A DNA stretch of 64,000 bases from a candidate division KSB1 bacterium (GCA_034506255.1 JAPDPX010000008.1:1-64000), one strand, 5' to 3'; counted from the first letter of the stretch, positions 44,777 to 54,412 are shown. Notes: generated from the letters alone by a model not told the origin. A program made the numbers and translations.

Positions 44777-45697
44777 TCACTCGCTCTTGATTTGACCCAC
44801 GGTGGCATCGTACCACGCGGTCTCGGTAATCTCCGGCTGCACCTCCGGCCCGCGCCTGCCCGCGACCAGCCGGCCGGTCACCACCTGGCCGTCATGTTGA
44901 AACACCAGCAGGGTCTTCCGTTCAAAAGCTTCCCGCCGCAGCCGGCGCTTGGATTCGATGCTGGTCATGGGAAAAATATCATAGCTCGGCACCCAGGCCA
45001 GGCGGTCCATGTGCACCGCCCAACTGCAAGTGTCGCCCAGGAACAACAAGCTCTCGCCGCCGTCCTCCACCCAAACCGCCTGAATGCCGGCAGTGTGACC
45101 GGGTGCCACTTCGGTGCGCACGCCCGGCGCGACTTGTTGATCGCCATCGACGATCTCCAACTGGCCGCTTGCACGCAAGGGTTGCCAGTTGTGGCTGAGA
45201 TAGGTGGCGGCAGTGCGTTCATTGGGAAAGCTGGCCTCCGCGAGATCGAGGCGCTGCACCAGATAGCGGGCATTGGGAAAAGTGGCCACCACTTCGCCGG
45301 GCGTGTCATCAGGCGTGGCCCAGCGGGTGGCGCCGCCGGCATGATCGGCATGCAAATGGGTGAGAATCACGATCGCGACCTGCTCCGCTTGAAAGCCGAG
45401 ACGGCGCAGATCGCCGAGCAACCGTTGCCGCCGGGGACCGAGGCGCAGAATGGAACGCTGCTTGTCGTCGAACTTGTCACCGCGGCCGGTATCCACCATG
45501 ATCAAACCCGCGGCGGATTCGATCAACAGCACGCGCAGCGCCGCCGGCACCTGGTTGCGCGCGTTGGGCGTCACGATTTTTTCCCACATCACGCGCGGCA
45601 CCAGGCCGAAAAAGCCGCCGCCGTCTGCGGCTTCGACACCATCACTCAAAATGTGACACCTGATTGAACCGATTTGCAGAGAGTAGGGCATGATCAT
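44777..45697 (-). CDS. MBL-fold metallo-hydrolase
   Basis: 306 aa. Metallo-beta-lactamase fold: HLHADHAGG (zinc motif H-x-H-x-D-H), GHTAGIQAV (third His), LLFLGDTCSW (bridging Asp) and a C-terminal HDGQ. The lactonase-like (AHL lactonase or SdsA-type) subgroup is possible because of the 'IGSIRCHILSDG' start, but substrate cannot be set. Alternative ATG two codons in. Confidence 0.88.
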   Translation of the reverse strand: MIMPYSLQIGSIRCHILSDGVEAADGGGFFGLVPRVMWEKIVTPNARNQVPAALRVLLIESAAGLIMVDTGRGDKFDDKQRSILRLGPRRQRLLGDLRRLGFQAEQVAIVILTHLHADHAGGATRWATPDDTPGEVVATFPNARYLVQRLDLAEASFPNERTAATYLSHNWQPLRASGQLEIVDGDQQVAPGVRTEVAPGHTAGIQAVWVEDGGESLLFLGDTCSWAVHMDRLAWVPSYDIFPMTSIESKRRLRREAFERKTLLVFQHDGQVVTGRLVAGRRGPEVQPEITETAWYDATVGQIKSE

Positions 45698-45858
45698 TCA
45701 CCGCAGGCATGTCGCGGGAGTTGGGCGTTGCCAGCGCCGGATAAAATTCCGGCAATAGTTCACTGGCATCATCCGCAACGGCCTGGTTGCGGCATAACGC
45801 TTCACCCGGGACAGTGACAAGCCGAATTTTGCACCCAGATTGATCCCATCAGCAGGGG

Positions 45859-46024
45859 AACGCCGCTTTGATCCCAGCGCCCCCAAGGGGGTGCATAAAA
45901 AATTCTGCAGGCAAACGTTCAGTCAACTCCGGCAGGAGTGAACTGTTTTTAGCAAGCTGCATATCGCATTTCCCCAAACTTCGTCAGGAGTGGCCTGCCC
46001 GGCCCTCCTCAAAAAAACGCGCCC
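45859..46024. repeat. Intergenic repeat type R1, copy 1
   Basis: About 166 nt that match 56660-56834 with scattered differences. The shared part runs from CGCCGCTTTGATC through GTGCATAAAAAATT, ACTCCGG-GGAGTGAACTG and CTTCGTCAGGAGTG to CTCCTCAAAAAA. Includes a small CTCCGN-NGGAG palindrome. Confidence 0.75.
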
Positions 46025-46062
46025 GCTCATGAGAAATTGCCATGCCCGTATGGGCACTTATC

Positions 46063-46120
46063 GGAATGAAAATGAGCTTTCGTAGTAATGCCTTCGGGCA
46101 CCGACCCTGAAGGGTCTGCA
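46063..46120. repeat. Intergenic repeat type R2, copy 1
   Basis: Matches 56118-56172: GAAAATGA-CTTTC followed by CCGACCCTGAAGGGTCT, which contains the palindrome GACCCTGAAGGGTC. Confidence 0.7.
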
Positions 46121-46180
46121 CAAAAAATGTAAAAATCAAACCCCGCAATCCGCCCACGAACGCAGAATCCCACGGAAAAC

Positions 46181-46362
46181 GCCCTTTCGCGGGAGTGCAT
46201 TTCCGTGGGCAAGAAGCCGTGACGCCTTCGGAAAACGGGCGATTTTCGCAATCAGGGCCTCTCGATATTCGAAAAAAGTGTTGCTTGACTTCGAGCGGAA
46301 TATCTGACGGCGCTTGGTGAACACGCCATTTATTCCAGGCAACAGCAAGCCAGCATGCAAAA
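46181..46362. repeat. Intergenic repeat type R3, copy 1
   Basis: Matches 51031-51212 over the same length. Shared blocks: AAGCCGTGACGCCTTCGG, then TTGACTTCGA, then GTGAACACG-CATTT, then GGCAACAGCA and GCATGCAAAA. Confidence 0.7.
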
Positions 46363-46792
46363 ATCAGGTACAAGCCACAGCCCGGCCGCGGCTGAGCTTT
46401 GATGAACTCTGCCGGACGGTTGCCCACGTCGCAGCCGTGAACGCCACGACGGGAGCGGGATCACAGCGTTGTAACAGTCAGAAGTCCCCGCCGCTTCATC
46501 TGTGTCCTCCGGCGACCGGCTGGCGGCCAGTTGGCGCCGGTTGGAAATGTTTGGTACCGTCGCCCGAAGCGGTGCATCAAAATACCCTTCACCTGCAAAA
46601 AATCAAATGGCAATTCCCGTGCGCTTGCCGGCGACGGCAAGCATGCGCGGTTGCGGAAACCGGCGTGACTGCTTCCGCAACCGCGCGTTTTCGACCTTAC
46701 ATTTACCCCAAGTCCACCAGCGAGCGAGGCCCTGCCGGCACGCTTGTGTCACCCGGGCAGGCTTCCGCCGCAGTTTGCCCGTGCTGGGCCTC

Positions 46793-46821
46793 TTGCATTT
46801 TTGGCAGTGAGGCTTTATCAT
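46793..46821 (+). promoter_or_regulatory. Candidate promoter of acs
   Basis: TTGCAT at 46793-46798 and TATCAT at 46816-46821, 17-nt spacer, plus strand; about 48 nt before the acs ATG. Confidence 0.5.
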
Positions 46822-46875
46822 CCACCCTCAAATTGGCCGGCTCTGAACTTATTTCATTTCATCAGGAGTTGCCCG

Positions 46876-48813
46876 ATGAGCACGCCGTTGATCTTTCCGC
46901 CGCCGGCAGCGATTGCCGCGCGCGCCCATCTCAATTCTCTCGAACAATACCGCCAGCACTATCAGCGATCGGTCACGGATCCGGCGGGTTACTGGTCGAG
47001 CGTTGCCGAAAGACTGCATTGGTTCCAAAAGTGGAATGTGGTCTGCGAGTACGACTTTGTGAAAGCCAACATCAAGTGGTTTGCCGGCGGCAAGCTCAAC
47101 GTGAGTTACAACTGCCTGGATCGCCACGTGGCGGCGGGCCATGGCGGGCAGACTGCGTTGATTTGGGAGGGCAATGAGCCGGGCGAATCGCGGCAGCTCA
47201 CCTATGCCGAACTGCTGCAGCAGGTGCAGAAATTCGCCAACGTGCTCAAAGCCCAGGGCGTGCGCAAAGGCGACCGCGTCTGCATCTATCTGCAAATGGT
47301 GCCCGAGCTGCCGGTGGCCATGCTTGCCTGCGCCCGCATCGGCGCGGTGCATTCGGTGGTGTTCGGTGCCTTCAGCTCCAGCTCGCTGCGCGACCGCATC
47401 AATGACTCTGCCTGCAAGCTGTTGATCACCCAGGACACCGGCGTGCGCGGCGCCAAACAGGACATCCCGATGAAGGCCAATGCCGATGCCGCGGTCACGG
47501 CCTGCCCCTCGATCGAAAAGATCATCGTCGTGCGGCGCACTGGTGAAAGCGTCAACATGCAGGCCGGTCGCGACTACTATTGGCACGAGCTGATGGCAGA
47601 AGCCGAGCCGGTTTGCCCCCCCGAAGCGATGGATGCCGAAGATCCGCTGTTCATTCTCTACACCTCCGGTTCCACCGGCAAGCCCAAAGGCGTGTTGCAC
47701 ACCACCGGCGGCTATCTCACCTACACCTCCTTCACCCACGAGCTGATCTTCGATTATCATCCCGGTGACATCTACTGGTGCACTGCCGACATCGGCTGGG
47801 TCACCGGCCACTCCTACATTGTCTATGGCCCGCTCGCCAATCGTGCCATTTCTGTGATGTTCGAAGGTGTGCCCAACTATCCTGACTATGGCCGGTTTTG
47901 GCAGGTGGTCGCCAAACACAAAGTCAACATCTTCTACACGGCACCCACCGCCCTGCGCGCCTTGATGAAAGAAGGAGATAAGTGGCCCCGACTGCATGAC
48001 CTCTCTTCCTTGCGACTGCTCGGCACGGTCGGCGAACCCATCAAGGAGCCGGAGTGGTTGTGGTATTATCGCGTAATTGGTCAGGAACGCTGCCCGATCG
48101 TCGACACCTGGTGGCAAACCGAAACCGGCGGCATTTTGATTTCACCGCTGCCCGGCGCGACGCCCACCAAGCCCGGCTCCGCCACGCTGCCGTTCTTTGG
48201 CGTGCAGCCGGTGCTGTTGGATGAATCCGGCCGGGAGTTGCAGGGGCCGGCGCAGGGGTATCTCGCAATCAAAGCCGCATGGCCGGGCATCATGCGCACG
48301 GTGTATGGCGATCACGAGCGTTTCCGGCAAACATATTTCGACCGCTTTCCGGGCTATTATCTCACCGGCGATGGCGCGCGCCGCGACGAGGATGGCTATT
48401 ATTGGATCACCGGCCGCGTCGATGATGTGTTGAATGTCTCCGGTCATCGCATTGGCACCGCCGAAGTCGAAGGCGCGATCGGCAAGGCCCGGGGCGTGGC
48501 CGAGGCCGCGGTGGTCGGCTTTCCGCATGACATCAAAGGCCAGGGTATCTATGCTTATGTCACGCTCATGACCGGCGTGACACCCTCCGATGAACTCGTC
48601 GCCGCGATCAACAAGACTGTGCGCGAGCAAATCGGGCCGCATGCCATGCCGGACAAGATACAATTCACCCCCGCCCTGCCCAAGACCCGCTCCGGCAAAA
48701 TCATGCGACGCATCCTGCGCAAAATTGCCGAAGGCGACCTCGAACATCTCGGCGATACCTCGACGCTGGCTGATCCCGCCGTGGTCGAACAGTTGGTGGA
48801 CGGCCGGAAGTGA
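46876..48813 (+). CDS. acs: Acetyl-CoA synthetase (AMP-forming)
   Basis: Converts acetate, ATP and CoA to acetyl-CoA in the cytoplasm. ATG seven bases after AGGAG; 645 aa. Motifs: P-loop YTSGSTGKPKGVLHT, WWQTETGG, the hinge GRVDDVLNVSGHRIGTAEVE and the C-terminal PKTRSGKIMRR with the lysine that is acetylated for control in this family. A substrate of propionate cannot be excluded. Confidence 0.95.
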   Translation: MSTPLIFPPPAAIAARAHLNSLEQYRQHYQRSVTDPAGYWSSVAERLHWFQKWNVVCEYDFVKANIKWFAGGKLNVSYNCLDRHVAAGHGGQTALIWEGNEPGESRQLTYAELLQQVQKFANVLKAQGVRKGDRVCIYLQMVPELPVAMLACARIGAVHSVVFGAFSSSSLRDRINDSACKLLITQDTGVRGAKQDIPMKANADAAVTACPSIEKIIVVRRTGESVNMQAGRDYYWHELMAEAEPVCPPEAMDAEDPLFILYTSGSTGKPKGVLHTTGGYLTYTSFTHELIFDYHPGDIYWCTADIGWVTGHSYIVYGPLANRAISVMFEGVPNYPDYGRFWQVVAKHKVNIFYTAPTALRALMKEGDKWPRLHDLSSLRLLGTVGEPIKEPEWLWYYRVIGQERCPIVDTWWQTETGGILISPLPGATPTKPGSATLPFFGVQPVLLDESGRELQGPAQGYLAIKAAWPGIMRTVYGDHERFRQTYFDRFPGYYLTGDGARRDEDGYYWITGRVDDVLNVSGHRIGTAEVEGAIGKARGVAEAAVVGFPHDIKGQGIYAYVTLMTGVTPSDELVAAINKTVREQIGPHAMPDKIQFTPALPKTRSGKIMRRILRKIAEGDLEHLGDTSTLADPAVVEQLVDGRK

Positions 48814-49215
48814 GCATGCCGCCGCCACGCACGCCGCGCAACCCGTGCGAAGTGGCATGTTGACACACCGGATGGGCGGGGCAGGGAGCTCTGCGCCCGC
48901 CTGCCAGGCCGGCAAATCCCCCTGCTGCCGGATTTTCCTGTGAACCCCACCGCCCGGGTGCCTGAAATCCGCGCATTTCAAAGCCTCCGGGCGGTGGCGT
49001 TTGGGGACAGGCACGCATTTATTTCGCATGGCAGCAGGAAACATGACCTGCGGGAGGGGAGAGGGCGGGCCATGCCGCTTCCGTTTATATCCGGGCAGCA
49101 TGCAAGAACGGCGCGGGCAGTGGTGTTTCTCGAACTGCTGCCCGAGGGGGACAAGATCCTGCTGCTGTCATACTGGGCAGCAGCAGGAGGAGAGGCGGTG
49201 CAGGGCGCCACAAGC
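48814..49215. other. Convergent intergenic region between acs and kamA
   Basis: About 400 nt without a gene. A weak hairpin (48909-48914 with 48926-48931) followed by ATTTT may end acs transcription. Confidence 0.4.
48909..48936 (+). terminator. Weak terminator-like hairpin after acs
   Basis: Six-base-pair stem with an 11-nt loop, then GATTTT on the plus strand, 95 nt after the acs stop. Confidence 0.35.
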
Positions 49216-50616
49216 TCACTTGGTTTCGGCGGCTTCTTCCGTCCGGGAAAGCTGAATCACAGGGCTGGTTTCGCTGCCGATGCCAAACGGCCGCCATTTC
49301 GTCTCGTCGTCGCCGCGCAGGCGGTGCTTGGCGCCGCCGCGCGCATGGGTCTTCTCGAAATCCTTGGGCTCGATGAGAAGCTGACGGCCTTCCAGCAGCC
49401 CGAGCACACCCTCCTGGCCCGGTTCCGGCCGGCGTTCGACCTGCTGCTCCAGCGGCTTGACCAGATTGGGATCGTAGGTCTCCGGTTCGGAATAAACCGT
49501 GATCAGACCCTCGAAATTGCGCAACACCACCCGGTGCGAGCCCTGCGAGATGAGATAGTTGGGCATCACGGGAATTTTGCCGCCGCCGCCGGGCGCATCG
49601 ATGACGTAGGTGGGAATGGCATAGCCCGAGGTGTGACCGCGCAACCCTTCGATGATCTCGATGCCCTTGGCCACCGAGGTGCGCAGATGGCCGGCGCCCT
49701 CCACCAAATCACATTGATAGAGATAGTAGGGCCGCACGCGGATTTTCACCAGCTCGTGCACCAGCTTGCGTTGCAGATGCACCGAGTCATTCACGCCGGC
49801 GAGCAGCACGCTCTGATTGCCGAGCGGAATGCCGGCGCGCGAGAGCATGTCACAAGCGCGTGCGACTTCCGGGGTGATTTCCTTGTGATGGTTGAAGTGG
49901 AGATTCATCCACAAGGGATGGTATTTGGCCAGCATGTCGCACAGTTCCTGATCGATGCGTTGCGGCAGGAAGATGGGAACGCGCGTGCCGATGCGGATGA
50001 TTTCGATGTGGGGAATGGCGCGCAGTTGTGCGAGCAAATATTCCAGCATCCTGGGCGGCAGGATGAGGGGATCGCCGCCGGAAAGCAGGACGTCGCGCAC
50101 CTGCGGGGTGTGGCGCAGATAGTCGAGTTGCAGGTCGTATTCTTTGCGGTTGAATTGCGCACTGGGATCGCCGACGATGCGGCTGCGGGTGCAGTAGCGG
50201 CAGTAACTGGCGCACTGGGTGGTGACCAGCATCAGCACGCGGTCGGGATAGCGATGCACCAGGCCGGGCACCGGGGAGTGACGGTCCTCGGCGAGCGAGT
50301 CCTCCATCATCGAAGTAAAGGGCACCAGCTCCTCTTCAGTGGGAATCACCTGGCGCCGGATCGGGCAGTCCCGGCTGTCGGGGTCGATCAGGCTGGCGAA
50401 AAAGGGCGTGATGTCCACACGGAAGAGGTTTTTGGCGGAGAGCGCCTTTCTTTCGCTCTCGGTGAGGTTGATGACCTGGGAAAGCTCCTCCACCGAGTTC
50501 AAACGGTTGCTGAGCTGCCAGCGCCAGTCGTCCCATTTTTCGTTGGGCACGTCGGCCCAAATCTTCGGTCTGGGAGTGCGCGCCAGCGCACCATTGGGGC
50601 TGTTGGCGGATGACAT
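49216..50616 (-). CDS. kamA: Lysine 2,3-aminomutase (radical SAM, PLP)
   Basis: Interconverts L-lysine and L-beta-lysine with a 4Fe-4S/SAM radical and PLP. 466 aa from the ATG at 50616, with AAAGGAG eight bases upstream. Cluster ligands Cys135-x3-Cys139-x2-Cys142; PLP lysine Lys347 in APGGGGKIP; substrate-ammonium ligands Asp303 (YLYQCD) and Asp340 (YVIDAPG) are both present, favouring lysine over glutamate. The family core is about 415 aa; about 50 residues extend the C-terminus. The usual beta-lysine acetyltransferase partner (AblB) is not adjacent. Confidence 0.92.
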   Translation of the reverse strand: MSSANSPNGALARTPRPKIWADVPNEKWDDWRWQLSNRLNSVEELSQVINLTESERKALSAKNLFRVDITPFFASLIDPDSRDCPIRRQVIPTEEELVPFTSMMEDSLAEDRHSPVPGLVHRYPDRVLMLVTTQCASYCRYCTRSRIVGDPSAQFNRKEYDLQLDYLRHTPQVRDVLLSGGDPLILPPRMLEYLLAQLRAIPHIEIIRIGTRVPIFLPQRIDQELCDMLAKYHPLWMNLHFNHHKEITPEVARACDMLSRAGIPLGNQSVLLAGVNDSVHLQRKLVHELVKIRVRPYYLYQCDLVEGAGHLRTSVAKGIEIIEGLRGHTSGYAIPTYVIDAPGGGGKIPVMPNYLISQGSHRVVLRNFEGLITVYSEPETYDPNLVKPLEQQVERRPEPGQEGVLGLLEGRQLLIEPKDFEKTHARGGAKHRLRGDDETKWRPFGIGSETSPVIQLSRTEEAAETK

Positions 50617-50849
50617 GGGAATTCTCCTTTGCGATGAAGCGTGCGGGTTGTGATGTCCGGGGTCATGGTCCTGGGATTGATTGTTCGGCCGCGGAATGGC
50701 TGCCCGCCCTTTCCTGGAACACGTGCGCCGGGACATGAGGCGCACACTGGCAGCCCGGCCGGAGGCGCTTGCAAATGGGCGGTAAGGTACATTTTGAAGG
50801 GCTAAAAAGCAAAATCTTTGTAATGGCTCAGTTACGTGTGGGGGCAAGC

Positions 50850-50880
50850 AGCACAGACCTCTTGTCCAATGCCGCCAACT
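50850..50880. repeat. Partial GCAGAC-type dispersed repeat
   Basis: GCACAGACCTCTTGTC followed by AATGCCGCCAACTTTTCG; the second part also follows the copy at 56224. Confidence 0.5.
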
Positions 50881-51030
50881 TTTCGAAAAGTCAGGCCGAT
50901 AGCGGGCAAAAAAGTTCAAAAGCAATGACAGAAAAAGGAATCGCGAAAACACGCGGGCGGGCTTTTATCAAAAATATTCTTGCTCCCTGAATTTTGCACC
51001 CGGATTGCTCCCCTCTGCATGACGGAAAAA

Positions 51031-51212
51031 GCCATTTCGTGCGGGTGCATTTTCTTGGGAAAAAGCCGTGACGCCTTCGGCAAACGGGTGAATTTCGCAG
51101 TCAGCGCTGCTTCAGATTCGGAAAAAATTTTTTTGACTTCGAACAGAGTAACTGGCAGAGTTTTGTGAACACGTCATTTCTTCCGGGCAACAGCACGCCG
51201 GCATGCAAAATT
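51031..51212. repeat. Intergenic repeat type R3, copy 2
   Basis: Second copy of the 46181-46362 repeat; its right end (TTTTGTGAACACG ... GGCAACAGCA ... CATGCAAAATTC) recurs a third time at 56911-56968. Confidence 0.7.
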
Positions 51213-51465
51213 CCGGTGATTGCCCGGCAAGCAACCTGAATATCTTCCTGCCATAGATCCCTCTGTCGCGACTTTCCTGAAAAAGTTGGTGACTTGGACA
51301 TCCTGCCTGCAGTCAGGAATGTCTGCGCCACTCCACACGTTGCGCAGGGACGACAAACCTTTTGCATGAGAGCGGGGATTTGCACATATTCCGTCAGTTT
51401 ACTCGCACGTCGAGCCTTTCTCGTAAACGTGGAAAGTTTATCCTGAGACAGAGCCCTCCCCTGCC

Positions 51466-53547
51466 ATGAACACTCTGCCACTGGATCCTGCGGAGCAACG
51501 GGAACGCTTGCTCCACTCCCTGTTGCAGCACGGTATCTTTCAAAATGTGCCTGCCCATCTGACTGCCCAACTCACCGCCGGCATGCTGCAGACTTTTCGC
51601 AAGGGTGAGGTCCTTCTCAAGGAAGGCGAGCCGGCGCAGACGCTGGTGATCATCCTGCGCGGCCAGGTCAACATCATGCGCGGGCAGATTTTCCTGGTGC
51701 GGCGCGGCCCCGGTGAGATGATCGGCGAGCAGGGGGTGATCGATCAAGTGCCCTACAGCGCGGATGCGGTGGCGCACGACGAAGTGGAGGCGCTGTTGAT
51801 TCCCGCGGACCTGGCGCGCGCCCTGTTGCACGACTACCACTTCACTCTCAACATCATCAAGAGCCTGTCGGGCAAGCTGCGCGAAGCCACGCAGGAGCAG
51901 GCGATTCGCTTTGCCGCGGAGGAAAACATGTTCGCCGCCTTTCGCAGCCACGTGCATCCGCGTGTGCTCGATGATTTGCTCGCCAAGGGCCTGGAGGCAT
52001 ACGGCGCCCCGCGCTACATCGATTGCGCCATCCTGTTTTGTGACATGCGTTCCTACACCGCGCTGTCGCTGGCCGCCGCACCCGAGGCGATCGTCAACGA
52101 GCTGAGCCGCTACCTCGACGCCATGATCGAGGTGATTCACAGCCACGGCGGCATGATCGACAAGTTCATCGGTGACAACGTCATGGCGGTGTGGGGGTTC
52201 GAACCGCCGCAGGAGGGTGCGGCCATCAAGGCGCTGGATTGCGCGCTGGAGATGCACGAAGTGGCGCAGAAATACTCCTTCGGCGGCCAGCCCATCAAGC
52301 TCGGCATGGGGTTGAACTACGGCACGGTGTTTTGCGGCAACGTCGGCAACGCGCGCAAACGCCAGTTTACCGTGCTCGGGCAGCCGGTGAATCTCGCCTC
52401 GCGGCTGGAAGCCCTAAGCAAAGTTTTGGATTCCCCGATCGTGATCGGCGAAAGCTTTTATCACGAACTGCCCTGGCCGCGGCAGCGGCTGTTTCAAGTG
52501 CATCACGGCGTCGCAGTGCGCGGCATCGGCACCATCACCTGTTATTCGCTGCGATCAGAGCGCAACACTCACAAAGTGGTGCACTGGGGGCTGATCGGCT
52601 GCGGCGCGGTCGCCGAAAAAAAGAGCGGCCCGGCCTATCGCAAGGCCAGGCACAGCGACCTGGTGATGGTGATGCGGCGCGATGCCGCCAAATGCGAGGA
52701 TTATGCGCGGCGCCACGGCATCAAGCTGTGGACCACCTGCGCGGAGGAATTGATCAACCATCCCGAAGTCGAGGCTGTCACCATTGCCACGCCACCGCAT
52801 CTGCACCGCCACTATGCCCTGCTGGCCGCCGCGGCGGGCAAACCGACCATCGTTGAAAAACCGATGGCGCGCACCTATGCCGAATGTGTGGACATGCTGC
52901 GCGCCTTTGAAGCGGCACGCGTACCGCTGTTTGTCGCCTATTATCGCCGCGCTTTTCAAAAGTTTCAACACCTGCGCACCGTGATCAGCCGTGGCCGGCT
53001 GGGCACCATCAAGCGGGTGCAGTTGCGCTATCGCCGGCGTTTCACCCCTATTGATCCACAGGATGTGCCTTGGCGTTTCAACCCCGAGATTGCCGGCGGC
53101 GGCCTGTTGCTCGATCTCGGCAGTCATGCCATCAACATTCTGCAGTTTCTTTTCGACGAGGCGCCGTGGCAAATCCTCGAGGCCCGGGTCGAACCCGGCC
53201 TGGGGCCGTTTCAGGTCGAAAAAAGCGTCGCGGTGCAGGCTGGCATCGGCAACGACATCAGCGCTGATCTGTTGTGGGATTTCGCCGCCGAGAAGCCGGA
53301 AGACTGGGTGTTGATCACCGGCGAACGCGGCGAAGCCGAGTTCAGCGTGTTTGCCGAGCGGCCCTACACCATCACCACGCGCAGCGCGGGATGGGAGACT
53401 TATCCGTTTCAACCGCCCGAGCACGTGCAGCAGCCGTTCATTCAAATGGTCGTGAATCACCTTTGCTACGGCACCGAAGCACCGTCGGACGGCAAGTCGG
53501 CGGCCATGACGAACTGGGTGATCGACAAGATCCTGGGAAGAATCTGA
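51466..53547 (+). CDS. Fusion: cNMP-binding domain, class III nucleotide cyclase and Gfo/Idh/MocA oxidoreductase
   Basis: 693 aa in one uninterrupted frame. Residues about 15-135: cyclic-nucleotide-binding-like domain (FRKGEVLLKEG ... GPGEMIGEQG), but the usual Arg of the phosphate-binding cassette is missing (VPYSADA). Residues about 183-362: class III cyclase with metal ligands Asp193 and Asp237, Lys233, and the transition-state Asn309 and Arg313; the base-selecting position usually Asp/Thr is Gln306. Residues about 370-693: NAD-binding Gfo/Idh/MocA domain (GLIGCGAVAEKKSG, EKP at 464-466, LDLGSHAINIL at 549-559). No stop or clear ribosome-binding site separates the parts. The fusion suggests a cyclic-nucleotide signal coupled to a dehydrogenase; a lost stop codon between two former genes is the alternative. 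Confidence 0.8.
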   Translation: MNTLPLDPAEQRERLLHSLLQHGIFQNVPAHLTAQLTAGMLQTFRKGEVLLKEGEPAQTLVIILRGQVNIMRGQIFLVRRGPGEMIGEQGVIDQVPYSADAVAHDEVEALLIPADLARALLHDYHFTLNIIKSLSGKLREATQEQAIRFAAEENMFAAFRSHVHPRVLDDLLAKGLEAYGAPRYIDCAILFCDMRSYTALSLAAAPEAIVNELSRYLDAMIEVIHSHGGMIDKFIGDNVMAVWGFEPPQEGAAIKALDCALEMHEVAQKYSFGGQPIKLGMGLNYGTVFCGNVGNARKRQFTVLGQPVNLASRLEALSKVLDSPIVIGESFYHELPWPRQRLFQVHHGVAVRGIGTITCYSLRSERNTHKVVHWGLIGCGAVAEKKSGPAYRKARHSDLVMVMRRDAAKCEDYARRHGIKLWTTCAEELINHPEVEAVTIATPPHLHRHYALLAAAAGKPTIVEKPMARTYAECVDMLRAFEAARVPLFVAYYRRAFQKFQHLRTVISRGRLGTIKRVQLRYRRRFTPIDPQDVPWRFNPEIAGGGLLLDLGSHAINILQFLFDEAPWQILEARVEPGLGPFQVEKSVAVQAGIGNDISADLLWDFAAEKPEDWVLITGERGEAEFSVFAERPYTITTRSAGWETYPFQPPEHVQQPFIQMVVNHLCYGTEAPSDGKSAAMTNWVIDKILGRI

Positions 53548-54053
53548 GGGCGGGACGGAAGAACATCCGGCTCTGGGTTGATTCGTGTGGATAATGAATG
53601 GCAGCACCCCGGCCGCAGGCGTGGCTTCAGAGCGCTTCCCGGAACGCTTCCCAGCTCTGGTTTTCACCCGTGAAAACTGCACCTTTGCGCAAGGGTTTGA
53701 CATGATGGGGCGGGAGTTCCACTTGCGTGGGCGCTCTTTGGCTGGAATGCCGGTGACACGGATTGCCGCCGTGCCGCGTTGCGGTGGGCCCATGTCGATG
53801 CGTTTGGAACCGGAGTCCCCAACGTGGGCAAGCCACAACCCGTGTGAAGTGGTGCAGGCCCTCCGGCCTTTCACCACGTCCCTGCACGCAACTGAGGCAT
53901 TGCATAGAAACTGAAAATCCCCTTGATTTTTCCGCGTGCCCGGCTATTTTTCCGGCAGGCAGCGGACAGTCGGAGGACAGCAGCCGCGCCGCTTCCCCCC
54001 GGCTGGAATGTGTGGCAATGGCATGCTCACAATTTTTTGGAGGATGAGGCCTC
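53548..54053. other. Spacer upstream of the Rho_N-like gene
   Basis: About 500 nt. A plus-strand frame is open across 53585-53914 but its product looks unlike a protein family. Probably regulatory; a candidate promoter lies at 53923-53950. Confidence 0.4.
53923..53950 (+). promoter_or_regulatory. Candidate promoter for the Rho_N-like gene
   Basis: TTGATT at 53923-53928 and TATTTT at 53945-53950 with a 16-nt spacer, plus strand, 103 nt before the ATG. Confidence 0.35.
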
Positions 54054-54371
54054 ATGACCTACACGTACCAAGAGCTGAAGCACAAAACCCTGGCCGAGCT
54101 GCGTGAACTCGCCAAGGACATTCAGCATGAAGCGGTGCAGGGCTACACCCAAATGAACAAGGAGCATTTGCTCAAGGCGCTGTGCACTGCGCTCAACATT
54201 CATGAACATCATGAAATCGTCGGCATTGACAAGACCGCGATCAAAGCCAAAATCAAGGTTTTGAAGCAGGAACGGGAGAAAGCGCTCGCGGCGCACGACA
54301 GCAAGCAACTCGCCGCGGTGCGCAGCCGCATCAAGGCGCTGAAGAAGAAGTTGCGCCGCGCGATGGTCTGA
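54054..54371 (+). CDS. Rho N-terminal-domain-like small protein
   Basis: 105 aa; ATG after GGAGGATGAGGCC. Residues about 5-45 (LKHKTLAELRELAKDI ... NKEHLLKALCTAL) match the Rho_N/SAP-type helical domain that grips nucleic acid; the rest is a lysine-rich coiled coil (IKAKIKVLKQEREKAL ... RIKALKKKLRRAM). Cytoplasmic nucleic-acid-binding protein. Such stand-alone Rho_N proteins are common; here it is notable because the Rho of this window lacks that domain. Followed by a strong hairpin. Confidence 0.8.
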   Translation: MTYTYQELKHKTLAELRELAKDIQHEAVQGYTQMNKEHLLKALCTALNIHEHHEIVGIDKTAIKAKIKVLKQEREKALAAHDSKQLAAVRSRIKALKKKLRRAMV

Positions 54372-54377
54372 AAACAA

Positions 54378-54412
54378 AACGGCCGGGAGAAAACTCCCGG
54401 CCGTTGTTATTT
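54378..54412. terminator. Bidirectional terminator between the Rho_N-like gene and selC
   Basis: A perfect 12-bp stem (54378-54389 with 54394-54405, AAAA loop). Plus strand: followed by GTTATTTT. Minus strand (after selC): followed by TTGTTTT. Serves both converging transcripts. Confidence 0.85.

Larger units (their letters stand above)
45698..46875. other. Long intergenic region rich in dispersed repeats
   Basis: Nearly 1.2 kb with no supported gene. It carries repeats also found near 50.9-51.2 kb and 56.1-57.0 kb (see repeat entries) and ends with the acs promoter and ribosome-binding site. Confidence 0.6.
50617..51465. other. Divergent intergenic region with repeats
   Basis: About 850 nt between divergent kamA and the cyclase fusion. 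It carries a partial GCAGAC repeat (50850-50880) and the R3 repeat (51031-51212). Promoters of both genes presumably lie here; no pair stands out with confidence. Confidence 0.5.

Noticed and set aside
45698..46875. Mobile element or integron in the repeat-rich regions
   Set aside because: No transposase, integrase, terminal inverted repeats of usual length or target-site duplication could be seen; only dispersed repeats.
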